The notes under the pieces: model-generated
The model's database searches: none
What the model was told of the DNA's origin: nothing
Seen by the model: the letters and a program-made list of their open reading frames with translations, nothing else
Shown: in pieces, positions 48,538 through 61,816 of the stretch
Position numbering within the stretch: the stretch's first letter is position 1
Layout of the letters: every line of letters begins with the position of its first letter
Made by a program: the position numbers and the translations under genes
Source of the DNA: Streptomyces asoensis
GTDB taxonomy: Bacteria; Actinomycetota; Actinomycetes; Streptomycetales; Streptomycetaceae
Length of the DNA stretch: 64,000 bases
NCBI RefSeq assembly: GCF_013085465.1
Contig: NZ_CP049838.1
Coordinates: forward strand, 2,046,001 to 2,110,000
Direction of reading: 5' to 3'

Positions 48538-49131
48538 TCACACAACATCGACCAAGGCTAGCAGCTCACGCGCGACGTCCTCGACGGAGGTGTTGACCAG
48601 GGTCACGTCGAACTCCGGCTCGGCCGCGAGTTCGATCTTCGCCGCCGCCAGGCGGCGCTCGATCACCTCGGGTGGTTCGGTGCCCCGCCCGGTGAGTCTG
48701 CGCACCAGTTCCTCCCAGGAGGGAGGGGCCAGGAACACCAGTTGGGCCTCGGGCATGGACTCACGGACCTGACGGGCGCCCTGGAGGTCGATCTCCAGGA
48801 GGACCGGCTCGCCCGACTCCAGGCGCTCCAGCACCGCGGTGCGCGGAGTGCCGTAGCGGTTGCCCGCGAACTCGGCCCACTCCAGCAGCTCGCCATTGGC
48901 GATCAGCTTGTCCATCTCCTCGTCGGTGACGAAGAAGTAGTGGACTCCGTGCTTCTCGCCGGGCCGCGGCCTACGGGTCGTCGCCGACACCGAGAGCCAG
49001 ACCTCGGGATGTTCCTTGCGCATATGAGCGACGACCGTGCTCTTGCCGACCCCGGAGGGGCCGGAGAGCACGGTCAGCCGCGGACGTGCGTCCGGGGTTT
49101 CGGGGGTCGTCCCCCGGAGTTTTACTGCCAT
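48538..49131 (-). CDS. gmk: Guanylate kinase
   Basis: Phosphorylates GMP to GDP. 197 residues. P-loop [10 protein letters not shown] (~residues 23-32), the GMP-binding segment [22 protein letters not shown] and [18 protein letters not shown], then [10 protein letters not shown]. It follows sihF by 60 bases and precedes rpoZ. Confidence 0.97.
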   Translation of the reverse strand: MAVKLRGTTPETPDARPRLTVLSGPSGVGKSTVVAHMRKEHPEVWLSVSATTRRPRPGEKHGVHYFFVTDEEMDKLIANGELLEWAEFAGNRYGTPRTAVLERLESGEPVLLEIDLQGARQVRESMPEAQLVFLAPPSWEELVRRLTGRGTEPPEVIERRLAAAKIELAAEPEFDVTLVNTSVEDVARELLALVDVV

Positions 49132-49191
49132 GCAGCGATTATTCCAGCAATCCCGGAGTGCCCGGGACTCCCTCCCCGCGGCACCCGGGAA

Positions 49192-49515
49192 TCAGGAGCC
49201 GGTGCTGCCGAACTCACGCTCCAGGGACGCGATCTGGTTGGAACCGAGGCCGCGCACGCGGCGGCTCTCGGAGATGCCGAGTCGCTCCATGATCTGCTTG
49301 GCGCGGACCTTGCCCACGCCCGGGAGCGACTCCAGGAGGGCGGAGACCTTCATCTTGCCGATGACGTCGTTTTCCTGACCCTGCTTGATGACCTCGTGAA
49401 GCGAGGCGCCGGAGTGCTTGAGTCGATTCTTGACCTCGGCCCGCTCCCGGCGAGCCGCGGCGGCCTTTTCGAGCGCGGCTGCGCGCTGTTCGGGGGTAAG
49501 GGGCGGAAGAGCCAC
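49192..49515 (-). CDS. sihF: Actinobacterial integration host factor (sIHF/mIHF)
   Basis: A 107-residue nucleoid-associated protein unrelated to HU/IHF of proteobacteria. It starts VALPPLTPEQRAAALEKAAAARRERAEVKNRLK, followed by a helix-two-turn-helix type DNA-binding part (VSALLESLPGVGKVRAKQIMERLGISESRRVRGLG). Size equals that of the S. coelicolor protein as I recall. It influences DNA topology, sporulation and antibiotic production in Streptomyces. Start GTG 49515 with GAGGTG upstream. Confidence 0.95.
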   Translation of the reverse strand: MALPPLTPEQRAAALEKAAAARRERAEVKNRLKHSGASLHEVIKQGQENDVIGKMKVSALLESLPGVGKVRAKQIMERLGISESRRVRGLGSNQIASLEREFGSTGS

Positions 49516-49756
49516 GCCTACGTCACCTCGGATGTCGAACTGTCGGATACGGACCGGTGAGGAACCTAGTCGCCCCACACCTGGTGAGTTACGAGCAACA
49601 CGCGCTGCCCGTTCACTCTCCGTCGGAGACTAGCGGCCAACTCCGCCAGAGTCAGCGAGAACAGAGGAAAAGTCCTGGTCAGCCTCCATCAGGCCGGACA
49701 TTTAGGACATAGTGCCCCGGATTTGAGGATGTATCCAGACTCAAGTCGCCTCCGAG

Positions 49757-49784
49757 CCGCCCGACCGAGCCCCCGGTCGGGCGG
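49757..49784 (-). terminator. Terminator of the pyrimidine operon (after pyrF)
   Basis: A perfect 11-bp stem CCGCCCGACCG/CGGTCGGGCGG with a 6-base loop, 11 bases beyond the pyrF stop. Confidence 0.8.
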
Positions 49785-49794
49785 TCGACGCCCG

Positions 49795-50637
49795 TCAGGC
49801 GGCGTCCACGGCCGCCCTGACCTCTCGCGCGAATCGATCCACGGCGTCACGCAGAGCGACGAGGTCGGGACCGTGACGCAACACACCCCGACTCACGTTC
49901 GGTACGACATTGCGCACCGCGGACCCGAAGACCCGCGGGAGGTCGGCCGGGGTCGCCCCCTGAGCGCCGACGCCGGGCGCGAGGAGCGGACCGTTGATGT
50001 CGAGGTCATACGTCGAGAGGTCGCCCAGGGTGGCGCCGACGACCGCCCCGAAGGAGCCCAGCGGCTCCTCCCCCACGTTCTCCGCGGCCAGATGCGCCAG
50101 CATCGTCGCGCCCACGTCCCGCCCGTCGGCCCGCACCGCGTGCTGGACCTCGCCGCCCTCCGGGTTGGAGGTCAGCGCCAGCACGAACAGCCCGGCGCCG
50201 CTCTCGCGCGCCGCCGCCACCGCCGGGGCCAGGGATCCGTAACCGAGGTACGGCGACACGGTGAGGGCGTCGGAGAACAGCGGGGCGTCCTTGTGCAGGA
50301 AGGACTCGGCGTACGCGGCCATGGTCGAGCCGATGTCACCGCGCTTGGCGTCCATCACGACCAGGGCACCGGCCGCCCGCGCCTCCTGCACCGTCTTCTC
50401 CAGGACGGCGATCCCGCGCGAGCCGAACCGCTCGAAGAAGGCGCTCTGCGGCTTCAGCAGGGCGACCCGGTCGGCCGTCGCCTCGACGACCGTGCGGCTG
50501 AACCGCTCCAGGCCGGCGACGTCGTCGTTCAGGTCCCACTCGGCGAGCAGGGAGGCGTGCGGGTCGATGCCGACGCAGAGCGGGCCACGCTCGTCCATGG
50601 CCCGGCGCAGCCGCGCGCCGAAGGGCTCCAGGGTCAT
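49795..50637 (-). CDS. pyrF: Orotidine 5'-phosphate decarboxylase (actinobacterial type)
   Basis: Final step of UMP synthesis. 280 residues, the longer group (PyrF subfamily 2) found in actinobacteria and myxobacteria. Landmarks: FGARLRRAMDERGPLCVGIDPHASLL, LKPQSAFFERFGSRG and VMDAKRGDIGSTMAAYA with the catalytic Lys/Asp set. It overlaps pyrD by 4 bases. Confidence 0.95.
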   Translation of the reverse strand: MTLEPFGARLRRAMDERGPLCVGIDPHASLLAEWDLNDDVAGLERFSRTVVEATADRVALLKPQSAFFERFGSRGIAVLEKTVQEARAAGALVVMDAKRGDIGSTMAAYAESFLHKDAPLFSDALTVSPYLGYGSLAPAVAAARESGAGLFVLALTSNPEGGEVQHAVRADGRDVGATMLAHLAAENVGEEPLGSFGAVVGATLGDLSTYDLDINGPLLAPGVGAQGATPADLPRVFGSAVRNVVPNVSRGVLRHGPDLVALRDAVDRFAREVRAAVDAA

Positions 50638-51740
50638 GCCGTCTTCCTCACGTCGGCGCCGACCGCGTCGGCGAGAGTGGCGTAGGGGCTCGTCCGCAGG
50701 CGGGCGGCCAGGCCCTTGTGGATCGCTCGGCCCCAGAAGGGCCCCTCGTAGATGAAGGCGCTGTAGCCCTGGACCAGCGTGGCACCGGCCAGGATGCGCT
50801 GCCAGGCGTCCTCCGCGTCCTCCACGCCGCCGACGCCCACGAGGGTGACGCGGTCGCCCACGCGCGCGTAGAGGCGGCGCAGCACCTCCAGGGAGCGTGC
50901 CTTGAGGGGCGCCCCGGACAGTCCGCCGGTCTCCTTCACCAGCGAGGGTTCGGACTTCAGACCGAGGCCCTCGCGCGCGATGGTGGTGTTGGTGGCGATG
51001 ATCCCGTCCAGGCCGAGCTGCACGGCCAGGTCGGCGACCGCGTCGACGTCCTCGTCGGCCAGATCCGGGGCGATCTTGACCAGCAGCGGGACCCGCCGCG
51101 AGGTCACCACCCGGTCGGCAGCCTCGCGGACGGCGCTCAGCAGCGGCCGCAGCGCCTCGGTGGCCTGGAGGTTGCGCAGTCCCGGGGTGTTCGGCGAGGA
51201 CACGTTGACGACCAGGTAGTCGGCGTACGGCGCGAGCCGCTCGGTCGACTTCACGTAGTCGCCGACGGCCTCCTCCTCGGGTACGACCTTGGTCTTGCCG
51301 ATGTTGACGCCCACCACGGGCTTGAAGACGGGCGTACGGGAGGCCAGGCGCGCGGCGACGACCAGCGAGCCCTCGTTGTTGAAGCCCATCCGGTTGATGA
51401 GCCCCCGGTCCTTCACCAGCCGGAACAGCCGCTGGGCGGGGTTGCCGGGCTGCGGCTCACCGGTGACCGTGCCGATCTCGACGTGGTCGAAGCCCAGCAT
51501 CGACATCCCGTCGATCGCGACGGCGTTCTTGTCGAAGCCGGCGGCGAGTCCGAAGGGGCCGTGCATGCGCAGCCCGAAGGCCTCGGTGCGCAGTTCCTGG
51601 TACCGCGGGGCCAGGGCGGCCGCGACGAACGTGCGCAGCACCGGGATCCGGACGGCGAGCCGGATCCAGCGGAAGGCCAGGTGGTGGGCGCGCTCGGGGT
51701 CCATCCGCTGGAAGACCAGCCGGAAGAATTGCTTGTACAT
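50634..51740 (-). CDS. pyrD: Dihydroorotate dehydrogenase (quinone, class 2)
   Basis: Oxidises dihydroorotate to orotate, passing electrons to menaquinone at the membrane. 368 residues. The N-terminal helical membrane-associating part ([22 protein letters not shown]) marks class 2; [37 protein letters not shown] (catalytic Ser) and [13 protein letters not shown] follow. The start chosen is ATG 51740, 8 bases after GGAGG; the other ATG at 51746 is too close to it. A hairpin lies between carB and this gene. Confidence 0.95.
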   Translation of the reverse strand: MYKQFFRLVFQRMDPERAHHLAFRWIRLAVRIPVLRTFVAAALAPRYQELRTEAFGLRMHGPFGLAAGFDKNAVAIDGMSMLGFDHVEIGTVTGEPQPGNPAQRLFRLVKDRGLINRMGFNNEGSLVVAARLASRTPVFKPVVGVNIGKTKVVPEEEAVGDYVKSTERLAPYADYLVVNVSSPNTPGLRNLQATEALRPLLSAVREAADRVVTSRRVPLLVKIAPDLADEDVDAVADLAVQLGLDGIIATNTTIAREGLGLKSEPSLVKETGGLSGAPLKARSLEVLRRLYARVGDRVTLVGVGGVEDAEDAWQRILAGATLVQGYSAFIYEGPFWGRAIHKGLAARLRTSPYATLADAVGADVRKTA

Positions 51741-51782
51741 GGTCATGTCCTCCAAGGAGCCTCGCGAAGAGGTGTCATGAAG

Positions 51783-51810
51783 AGGGGGACACCGTTTCCG
51801 GTGTCCCCCT
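51783..51810 (-). terminator. Hairpin between carB and pyrD
   Basis: A perfect 12-bp stem AGGGGGACACCG/CGGTGTCCCCCT with loop TTTC, 8 bases after the carB stop and 43 before pyrD. It sits inside the pyr operon and could partly terminate transcription or protect the carB 3' end. Confidence 0.6.
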
Positions 51811-51818
51811 GAGGGCTG

Positions 51819-55122
<3,304 letters not shown>

Positions 55123-55130
<8 letters not shown>

Positions 55131-56265
55131 GCTGGCCCTCCATCAGGGATACGAAGCGGTCGAACAGGTAGGCGGCGTCGTGGGGGCCCGCTGCCGCTTC
55201 GGGGTGGTACTGGACGGAGAAGGCGGGCTGGTCGAGCAGCTGGAGCCCCTCCACGACGTCGTCGTTGAGGCAAACGTGCGAGACCTCGGCGCGGCCGAAC
55301 TTCGTCTCGCTGACCTGGTCGAGCGGCGCGTCCACGGCGAACCCGTGGTTGTGCGCGGTGACCTCGACCTTTCCGGTCGTACGGTCCTGGACCGGCTGGT
55401 TGATGCCGCGGTGGCCGTACTTCAGCTTGTAGGTGCCGAAGCCGAGGGCGCGGCCGAGGATCTGGTTGCCGAAGCAGATGCCGAAGAGCGGCGTCCTGCG
55501 CTCCAGCACCTCGGTCATCAGGGCGACCGGACCGTCTGCTGTGGCCGGGTCGCCCGGGCCGTTGGAGAAGAACACGCCGTCGGGGTTGACCGCGTACACC
55601 TCCGCCGCCGAGGCCGTCGCCGGGAGCACGTGCACCTCGATGCCGCGCTCGGCCATGCGGTGCGGGGTCATGCCCTTGATGCCGAGGTCGATGGCGGCGA
55701 CGGTGAACCGCTTCTCGCCGACCGCCGGGACGACGTAGGCCTCCTTGGTGGCGACCTCCTCGTAGAGGCTCGCGCCCTTCATGTGCGGCTGGGCCTGCAC
55801 GCGCGCGAGGAGCTCGGTCTCCGAGCGGACCGCCTCGCCGGAGAAGATGCCGGCGCGCATCGAGCCGCTCTCGCGGAGGTGGCGGGTGAGCGCGCGGGTG
55901 TCGATGCCGGAGATGCCGACGACGTTCTGCGCGACGAGCTCGTCGTCCAGGGAGCGCTTGGCGCGCCAGTTGGAGGGCACGCGTGCGGGGTCGCGCACGA
56001 CGTAGCCGGAGACCCAGATGCGGCCCGACTCGTCGTCCTCGTCGTTCCAGCCGGTGTTGCCGATCTGCGGGGCGGTCGCGACGACGATCTGGCGGTCGTA
56101 CGACGGGTCGGTCAGGGTCTCCTGGTAGCCGGTCATGCCGGTGGAGAACACCGCTTCGCCGAAGGTCTCCCCCACGGCCCCGTAGGCACGGCCGCGGAAG
56201 ATCCGGCCGTCCTCCAGGACGAGTACGGCGGGAACCTTGGTGGTTCCCCTGGTGGAGGTCGTCAT
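55123..56265 (-). CDS. carA: Carbamoyl-phosphate synthase small subunit
   Basis: Glutaminase partner of CarB. 380 residues. The N-terminal domain ([43 protein letters not shown]) precedes a class I glutamine amidotransferase domain with [14 protein letters not shown] (catalytic Cys) and the terminal His/Glu in [15 protein letters not shown] 56265 follows GGAAGG; it overlaps the upstream membrane-protein gene by 4 bases and carB by 8. Confidence 0.97.
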
Positions 56266-56843
56266 CGTGCGCCTTCCGTTTCCGTCGGGTTCTCGGTCTT
56301 GTCGATCATGGAGTTGATGGCGTCGACCCACTCGCCGTGCTCGGCCGCGTGGTCCGAGCGGAAGCCGGAGTCGAGCAGTTTGTCGCCGTGCGCCCAGGTC
56401 ACCACCAGCAGTCCGCCCTCGGTGAGGACCTTGCCGGCGATGCCCTTGTCGAGCCGGGCCTCGCGCAGTGCGGCGACCGGGACGAAGAAGTCGGTCGCGC
56501 CGGGGCGTACGACGTCCAGTCCCGCTGCCGTCAGGGTGAGCTCGACCCGGCTGCGGGTGCCCAGGCCGTGCGCCACGATGCGGTCGAGCCACTGCCCGGC
56601 CGTGGTGGAGCCGTGGTAGCGGCCGTTCATGCCCAGTCTCACCGGGCCGGGGTCGTCCGGCGCGGTGGGGAGCTCGGGCAGGTCGCCCTGGAGCGTGCCG
56701 CGCCACTTCCAGCCCTCGCGCATCAGCCAGTAGACGAGCGCGACGAAGAGGCCGAGACCGACCACCCAGCCGATCCGCGCGGCCCAGTCGGTCACTTCGG
56801 CCGATTCCTTCTCGGCCGCGAGCAGTAGTGCAGCAGATGTCAC
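56262..56843 (-). CDS. Membrane-anchored PH-like protein inside the pyr operon
   Basis: A 193-residue protein of unknown function. One membrane segment at residues ~22-42 ([18 protein letters not shown]) follows a short extracytoplasmic N-terminus. The remaining cytoplasmic part (~70-190; [41 protein letters not shown] and [13 protein letters not shown]) has the strand pattern of bacterial PH-like domains. It overlaps pyrC by 4 bases and carA by 4, so translation is tightly coupled with pyrimidine enzymes. Start GTG 56843 with GGGAAG. I do not know its role. Confidence 0.75.
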   Translation of the reverse strand: MTSAALLLAAEKESAEVTDWAARIGWVVGLGLFVALVYWLMREGWKWRGTLQGDLPELPTAPDDPGPVRLGMNGRYHGSTTAGQWLDRIVAHGLGTRSRVELTLTAAGLDVVRPGATDFFVPVAALREARLDKGIAGKVLTEGGLLVVTWAHGDKLLDSGFRSDHAAEHGEWVDAINSMIDKTENPTETEGAR

Positions 56844-58126
56844 GTGAGCTTCCCGTCGACGAGCGTGGCCTTGCCCCGGAGCCACGTGTGCGTGACACGG
56901 CCCGGCAGCTCACGCCCCTCGTACGGGGTGTTCCGGCTGCGCGAGGCGAAGCCCGCGGGGTCCACCGACCCACGGTATTCCGTGTCGACGAGCGTGAGGT
57001 TGGCGGGCTCACCTGCCGAGACGGGACGCCCGTGGCCCTTGGCCTGCCCGATCTGGGCGGGCTTGAACGACATCCGGCTCGCGACCCCGGCCCAGTCCAG
57101 CAGGCCCGTCTCCACCATCGTCTCCTGGACCACCGACAGCGCGGTCTCCAGGCCGACCATGCCCATGGCGGCGGCGGCCCACTCGCAGTCCTTGTCCTCG
57201 TGCGGGTGCGGGGCGTGGTCGGTGGCGACGATGTCGATGGTGCCGTCGGCGAGCGCCTCGCGCAGGGCGCGCACGTCCCGCTCGGTGCGCAGCGGCGGGT
57301 TCACCTTGTAGACCGGGTCGTAGCTGCGCACCAGCTCGTCGGTGAGCAGCAGGTGGTGCGGGGTGACCTCGGCGGTGACGTCGATGCCGCGGGACTTGGC
57401 CCAGCGGACGATCTCGACCGACCCGGCGGTGGAGAGGTGGCAGATGTGGACCCGGGAGCCGACGTGCTCGGCGAGCAGGACGTCCCGGGCGATGATCGAC
57501 TCCTCGGCCACCGCCGGCCAGCCCCCGAGCCCCAGCTCGGCGGAGACGACGCCCTCGTTCATCTGGGCGCCCTCGGTCAGCCGCGGCTCCTGCGCGTGCT
57601 GGGCGACGACCCCGCCGAAGGCCTTCACGTACTCCAGGGCCCGGCGCATGATCACGGCGTCGTCGACGCACTTGCCGTCGTCGGAGAAGACGGTGACTCC
57701 GGCCGCCGACTCGTGCATGGCGCCCAGCTCGGCGAGCTTGCGGCCCTCCAGGCCGACCGTGACCGCGCCGATGGGCTGCACGTCGCAGTAGCCGTGCTCC
57801 TGCCCGAGCCGGTAGACCTGCTCGACCACACCTGCGGTGTCGGCCACGGGGAAGGTGTTGGCCATGGCGAACACGGCCGTGTAGCCGCCGGAAGCGGCCG
57901 CGCGGGTGCCCGTGAGCACCGTCTCGGAGTCCTCGCGGCCCGGCTCGCGCAGATGGGTGTGCAGGTCGACCAGGCCCGGCAGCAGCACCTTGCCGCCGGC
58001 CTCGACGACCTCGGCGCCCTCGGCGGACAGCCCCGCGCCGACGGCCTCGATGACCGCGCCGTCGATCAGGACGTCCTGCGGCTCACCGCCGAGCACCTTC
58101 GCACCACGGATCAGGATCTTGCTCAT
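56840..58126 (-). CDS. pyrC: Dihydroorotase (class I)
   Basis: Third step of pyrimidine synthesis. 428 residues, amidohydrolase fold. Metal ligands are in [12 protein letters not shown] (HxH), in VAQHAQEP, in [12 protein letters not shown] and in VATDHAPH (Asp). It begins [18 protein letters not shown] at ATG 58126, 5 bases after the pyrB stop. Confidence 0.97.
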   Translation of the reverse strand: MSKILIRGAKVLGGEPQDVLIDGAVIEAVGAGLSAEGAEVVEAGGKVLLPGLVDLHTHLREPGREDSETVLTGTRAAASGGYTAVFAMANTFPVADTAGVVEQVYRLGQEHGYCDVQPIGAVTVGLEGRKLAELGAMHESAAGVTVFSDDGKCVDDAVIMRRALEYVKAFGGVVAQHAQEPRLTEGAQMNEGVVSAELGLGGWPAVAEESIIARDVLLAEHVGSRVHICHLSTAGSVEIVRWAKSRGIDVTAEVTPHHLLLTDELVRSYDPVYKVNPPLRTERDVRALREALADGTIDIVATDHAPHPHEDKDCEWAAAAMGMVGLETALSVVQETMVETGLLDWAGVASRMSFKPAQIGQAKGHGRPVSAGEPANLTLVDTEYRGSVDPAGFASRSRNTPYEGRELPGRVTHTWLRGKATLVDGKLT

Positions 58127-58131
58127 GGTTC

Positions 58132-59112
58132 TTACTTCTCCTCGGTGGTGCGGGCGTGGCTGACGGCGGGCTCGTTGCCGCCCAGGAGCAGGTAGAGGAC
58201 GGCCATCCGGATGGACACGCCGTTGGCGACCTGTTCGACGACGGTGCAGCGCTCGGAGTCGGCGACCTCGGCGGTGATCTCCATGCCGCGGACCATCGGG
58301 CCGGGGTGCATGACGATGGCGTGCTCGGGCATCCGCGCCATGCGGTCGCCGTCGAGGCCGTAGCGCCGCGAGTACTCGCGCTCGGTCGGGAAGAACGCGG
58401 CGTTCATCCGCTCGCGCTGCACCCGCAGCATCATCACCGCGTCGGACTTGGGCAGCGTGCTGTCGAGGTCGTACGACACCTCGCACGGCCAGGTCTCGAT
58501 GCCGACCGGCACCAGGGTGGGCGGGGCGACCAGGGTGACCTCGGCGCCGAGCGTGTGCAGCAGGTCGACGTTGGAGCGGGCGACCCGGCTGTGCAGCACG
58601 TCGCCGACGATCGTGATGCGCTTGCCGGAGAGGTCCTGGCCGATCCCGGCGTCCCGGCCGACCAGCCGGCGGCGCATGGTGAAGGCGTCCAGGAGGGCCT
58701 GGGTGGGGTGCTGGTGGGTGCCGTCGCCTGCGTTGACGACGACCGCGTCGATCCAGCCGGAGGTGGCCAGGCGGTAGGGCGCCCCGGAGGCGCCGTGCCG
58801 GATGACGACCGCGTCGACGCCCATGGCCTCCAGCGTCTGCGCGGTGTCCTTCAGGGACTCGCCCTTCGACACCGACGACCCCTTGGCGGAGAAGTTGATG
58901 ACGTCCGCGGAGAGGCGCTTCTCGGCGGCCTCGAAGGAGATACGCGTGCGCGTGGAGTCCTCGAAGAAGAGGTTGACGATCGTGCGGCCGCGCAGGGTCG
59001 GCAGTTTCTTGATGGGCCGGTCGGCGACCCGGGCCATCTCCTCGGCGGTGTCGAGGATCAGGACGGCGTCGTCGCGGGTGAGGTCGGCGGCCGAGATGAG
59101 ATGACGCTGCAT
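58132..59112 (-). CDS. pyrB: Aspartate carbamoyltransferase catalytic chain
   Basis: Second step of pyrimidine synthesis. 326 residues. Carbamoyl phosphate site [15 protein letters not shown] (~residues 50-64); [32 protein letters not shown]; and the C-terminal MVRGMEI region. There is no pyrI nearby, as in other Gram-positive bacteria. It is separated from pyrR by 95 bases and from pyrC by 5. Confidence 0.97.
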   Translation of the reverse strand: MQRHLISAADLTRDDAVLILDTAEEMARVADRPIKKLPTLRGRTIVNLFFEDSTRTRISFEAAEKRLSADVINFSAKGSSVSKGESLKDTAQTLEAMGVDAVVIRHGASGAPYRLATSGWIDAVVVNAGDGTHQHPTQALLDAFTMRRRLVGRDAGIGQDLSGKRITIVGDVLHSRVARSNVDLLHTLGAEVTLVAPPTLVPVGIETWPCEVSYDLDSTLPKSDAVMMLRVQRERMNAAFFPTEREYSRRYGLDGDRMARMPEHAIVMHPGPMVRGMEITAEVADSERCTVVEQVANGVSIRMAVLYLLLGGNEPAVSHARTTEEK

Positions 59113-59207
59113 CTGTCAGGCTCCGTAAGGCAGTTCAGGTGGGGAGATCACGGGCGTGCAGGGCACGGCTGTGAGGCGCACGGCACCGAGGGCCGCACGC
59201 GCGCGTG

Positions 59208-59832
<625 letters not shown>

Positions 59833-59945
59833 AAAGGACGTCGGATTTGCGCCATCCACGGTAGCAGGCCGGGACACCACCCCGATCACCCCCTTGGCGT
59901 AATCGGCCGGCGATACCACGGAAGCGTCGGTGTGGACCATTCGGC

Positions 59946-59988
59946 TTGACTCAGAAGAATCACGCTGCGTAACCTCACAGTGAGTTAC
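59946..59988 (+). promoter_or_regulatory. bldD promoter with BldD operator
   Basis: TTGACT (59946-59951) and TAACCT (59970-59975) with an 18-base spacer. The near-palindrome GTAACCTCACAGTGAGTTAC (59969-59988) covers the -10 and the likely start point, and contains the TCAC/GTGA halves of the BldD box. BldD bound to cyclic di-GMP represses its own gene in Streptomyces. Confidence 0.75.
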
Positions 59989-60032
59989 CAGCACGCGGCT
60001 CGTGCCGCGTCGACCCAGTGCCGGGGAGCTAT

Positions 60033-60533
60033 ATGTCCAGCGAATACGCCAAACAGCTCGGGGCCAAGCTCCGGGCGATCCGCACCCAGCAGGGCCTTTC
60101 CCTCCACGGTGTCGAGGAGAAGTCCCAGGGACGCTGGAAGGCGGTCGTGGTCGGTTCGTACGAGCGCGGCGACCGCGCCGTGACCGTGCAGCGCCTTGCC
60201 GAGCTGGCGGACTTCTACGGCGTTCCCGTGCAGGAGCTGCTGCCGGGCACCACTCCGGGCGGCGCCGCCGAGCCGCCGCCGAAGCTGGTCCTGGACCTGG
60301 AGCGACTGGCCCACGTGCCGGTCGAGAAGGCGGGTCCCCTTCAGCGGTACGCGGCCACCATCCAGTCGCAGCGCGGTGACTACAACGGCAAGGTGCTGTC
60401 GATCCGCCAGGACGACCTGCGCACGCTCGCCGTCATCTACGACCAGTCCCCCTCGGTCCTGACCGAGCAGCTGATCAGCTGGGGCGTCCTGGACGCGGAC
60501 GCGCGTCGCGCGGTCTCCCACGAGGAGGGCTGA
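60033..60533 (+). CDS. bldD: Developmental master regulator BldD
   Basis: A 166-residue repressor of sporulation genes. N-terminal XRE-type helix-turn-helix (residues ~8-68; LRAIRTQQGLSLHGVEEKSQGRWKAVVVGSYERGDRAVTVQRL) and a C-terminal domain that binds a cyclic di-GMP tetramer via the RGD-X8-RQDD motif (QSQRGDYNGKVLSIRQDD, ~112-129), fully conserved here. ATG 60033 follows GGGGAG. It is divergent from the pyr operon and convergent with nusB. Confidence 0.98.
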   Translation: MSSEYAKQLGAKLRAIRTQQGLSLHGVEEKSQGRWKAVVVGSYERGDRAVTVQRLAELADFYGVPVQELLPGTTPGGAAEPPPKLVLDLERLAHVPVEKAGPLQRYAATIQSQRGDYNGKVLSIRQDDLRTLAVIYDQSPSVLTEQLISWGVLDADARRAVSHEEG

Positions 60534-60570
60534 GCCACAGCGGCCCGGCAGAGCTCAGCAGAAACGTGCC

Positions 60571-60615
60571 GCCGGGGTGGCCGGAACCTGATGGTTCCGG
60601 CCACCCCGGCTTTTT
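60571..60615 (+). terminator. bldD terminator
   Basis: A perfect 18-bp stem GCCGGGGTGGCCGGAACC with its complement around loop TGAT, followed by TTTTT at 60611-60615. A textbook intrinsic terminator, 37 bases after the bldD stop. Confidence 0.95.
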
Positions 60616-60623
60616 GGTCGGTA

Positions 60624-60667
60624 CATGCCGGAGGGCCCACAGCGTGCGCTGTGGGCCCTCCGGCATG
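60624..60667. terminator. Second, bidirectional terminator between bldD and nusB
   Basis: A perfect 20-bp stem CATGCCGGAGGGCCCACAGC with its complement around GTGC, only 8 bases after the T-run of the bldD terminator. Probably stops minus-strand transcription from nusB. Confidence 0.85.
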
Positions 60668-60670
60668 TTT

Positions 60671-60709
60671 CGCGCCCCGAGGGGCGCGGGGAACCACGCG
60701 ACGAGCCAC
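60671..60709. repeat. Streptomycete GC-rich intergenic repeat, second copy
   Basis: CGCGCCCC-GA-GGGGCGCG followed by GGGAACCACGCGACGAGCCAC; same family as 31371-31410. It lies at the 3' end of nusB. Confidence 0.7.
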
Positions 60710-60767
60710 AGAGGGCTCGCAGGCCTCCTACGGCCCCGTTCCCCGGCTCTCCCTGCGGAACTGTTCG

Positions 60768-61196
60768 CTATTCGCGACGCAGAGACGGCTTGAGCTCCTT
60801 GAGTCGGCCGAGCAGGCCGTTGACGAACGACGGCGACTCGTCCGTGGAGAACTCCTTCGCCAGCTGCACCATCTCGTCGAGGACGACCGCGTCCGGGGTC
60901 TCGTCGACCCAGATCAGCTCGTAGGCGCCGAGACGCAGGATGTTGCGGTCGACGACCGGCATCCGGTCCAGCGTCCAGCCGACCGAGTACTGCGAGATCA
61001 GCTCGTCGATGCGACGCGCGTACCCGGCGTAGCCCTCGACCAGCTGCATCGTGTACTCGCTCACCGGCGGCTGCCGGGTGTCGGCCCGGGAGAGCCGGAT
61101 CCAGTCCGCGAGGACTGTCAGGACGTCGACTCCGCGCTGGTCGCCCTCGAAGAGGATCTGGAAGGCGCGCTTGCGGGCCGTGTTGCGGGCAGCCAC
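60768..61196 (-). CDS. nusB: Transcription antitermination protein NusB
   Basis: A 142-residue helical RNA-binding protein acting with NusE/S10 at boxA of rRNA operons. It opens AARNTARKRAFQILFEGDQRG and has VDRNILRLGAYELIW and VDETPDAVVLDEMVQLAKEFSTDESPSFVNGLLGRL. GTG start at 61196, 2 bases after the efp stop, so the two are co-translated. Confidence 0.97.
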   Translation of the reverse strand: MAARNTARKRAFQILFEGDQRGVDVLTVLADWIRLSRADTRQPPVSEYTMQLVEGYAGYARRIDELISQYSVGWTLDRMPVVDRNILRLGAYELIWVDETPDAVVLDEMVQLAKEFSTDESPSFVNGLLGRLKELKPSLRRE

Positions 61197-61198
61197 GG

Positions 61199-61765
61199 TT
61201 AGCTGTTCACCCGGCCGAGGTAGTCGCTGGTGCGGGTGTCGACCTTGATCTTCTCACCGGTGGTGATGAAGAGCGGGACGTTGATCTGGTGACCGGTCTC
61301 CAGGGTGGCGGGCTTGGTGCCACCGGTGGAGCGGTCCCCCTGGAGGCCCGGCTCGGTCTCCTGCACGACGAGCTCGACGGCGGCCGGCAGCTCTACGAAG
61401 AGCACCTCGCCCTCGTGCTGCGCCACGGTGGCCGTGAAGCCCTCGATCAGGAAGTTGGCGGCGTCGCCGACGGCCTTGCGGTCGACCATCAGCTGGTCGT
61501 AGGTCTCCATGTCCATGAAGACGAAGTACTCGCCGTCCATGTACGAGAACTGCATGTCGCGCTTGTCGACAGTGGCCGTCTCGACCTTGACGCCGGCGTT
61601 GAACGTCTTGTCGACGACCTTGCCGGAAAGCACGTTCTTCAGCTTGGTGCGCACGAAGGCCGGGCCCTTGCCGGGCTTGACGTGCTGGAACTCGACGACG
61701 GACCAGAGCTGGCCGCCTTCGAGCTTGAGCACCAGGCCGTTCTTGAGGTCGTTCGTGGAAGCCAC
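61199..61765 (-). CDS. efp: Elongation factor P
   Basis: Relieves ribosome stalling at proline stretches. 188 residues, three domains. The tip loop of domain I is [18 protein letters not shown] with the Lys at the usual position; the terminal domains have the conserved [30 protein letters not shown] signature. GTG start at 61765. It precedes nusB, the common order in actinobacteria. Confidence 0.98.
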   Translation of the reverse strand: MASTNDLKNGLVLKLEGGQLWSVVEFQHVKPGKGPAFVRTKLKNVLSGKVVDKTFNAGVKVETATVDKRDMQFSYMDGEYFVFMDMETYDQLMVDRKAVGDAANFLIEGFTATVAQHEGEVLFVELPAAVELVVQETEPGLQGDRSTGGTKPATLETGHQINVPLFITTGEKIKVDTRTSDYLGRVNS

Positions 61766-61816
61766 GGTTGCGGAATCTCCTGGACTGACGTGGACGACCC
61801 CGGTGCACGCACCTGC

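Noticed and set aside
49560..49600. Possible BldD box upstream of sihF (CACCTGGTGAG)
   Set aside because: It does not fit the BldD consensus spacing, with several mismatches at fixed positions.
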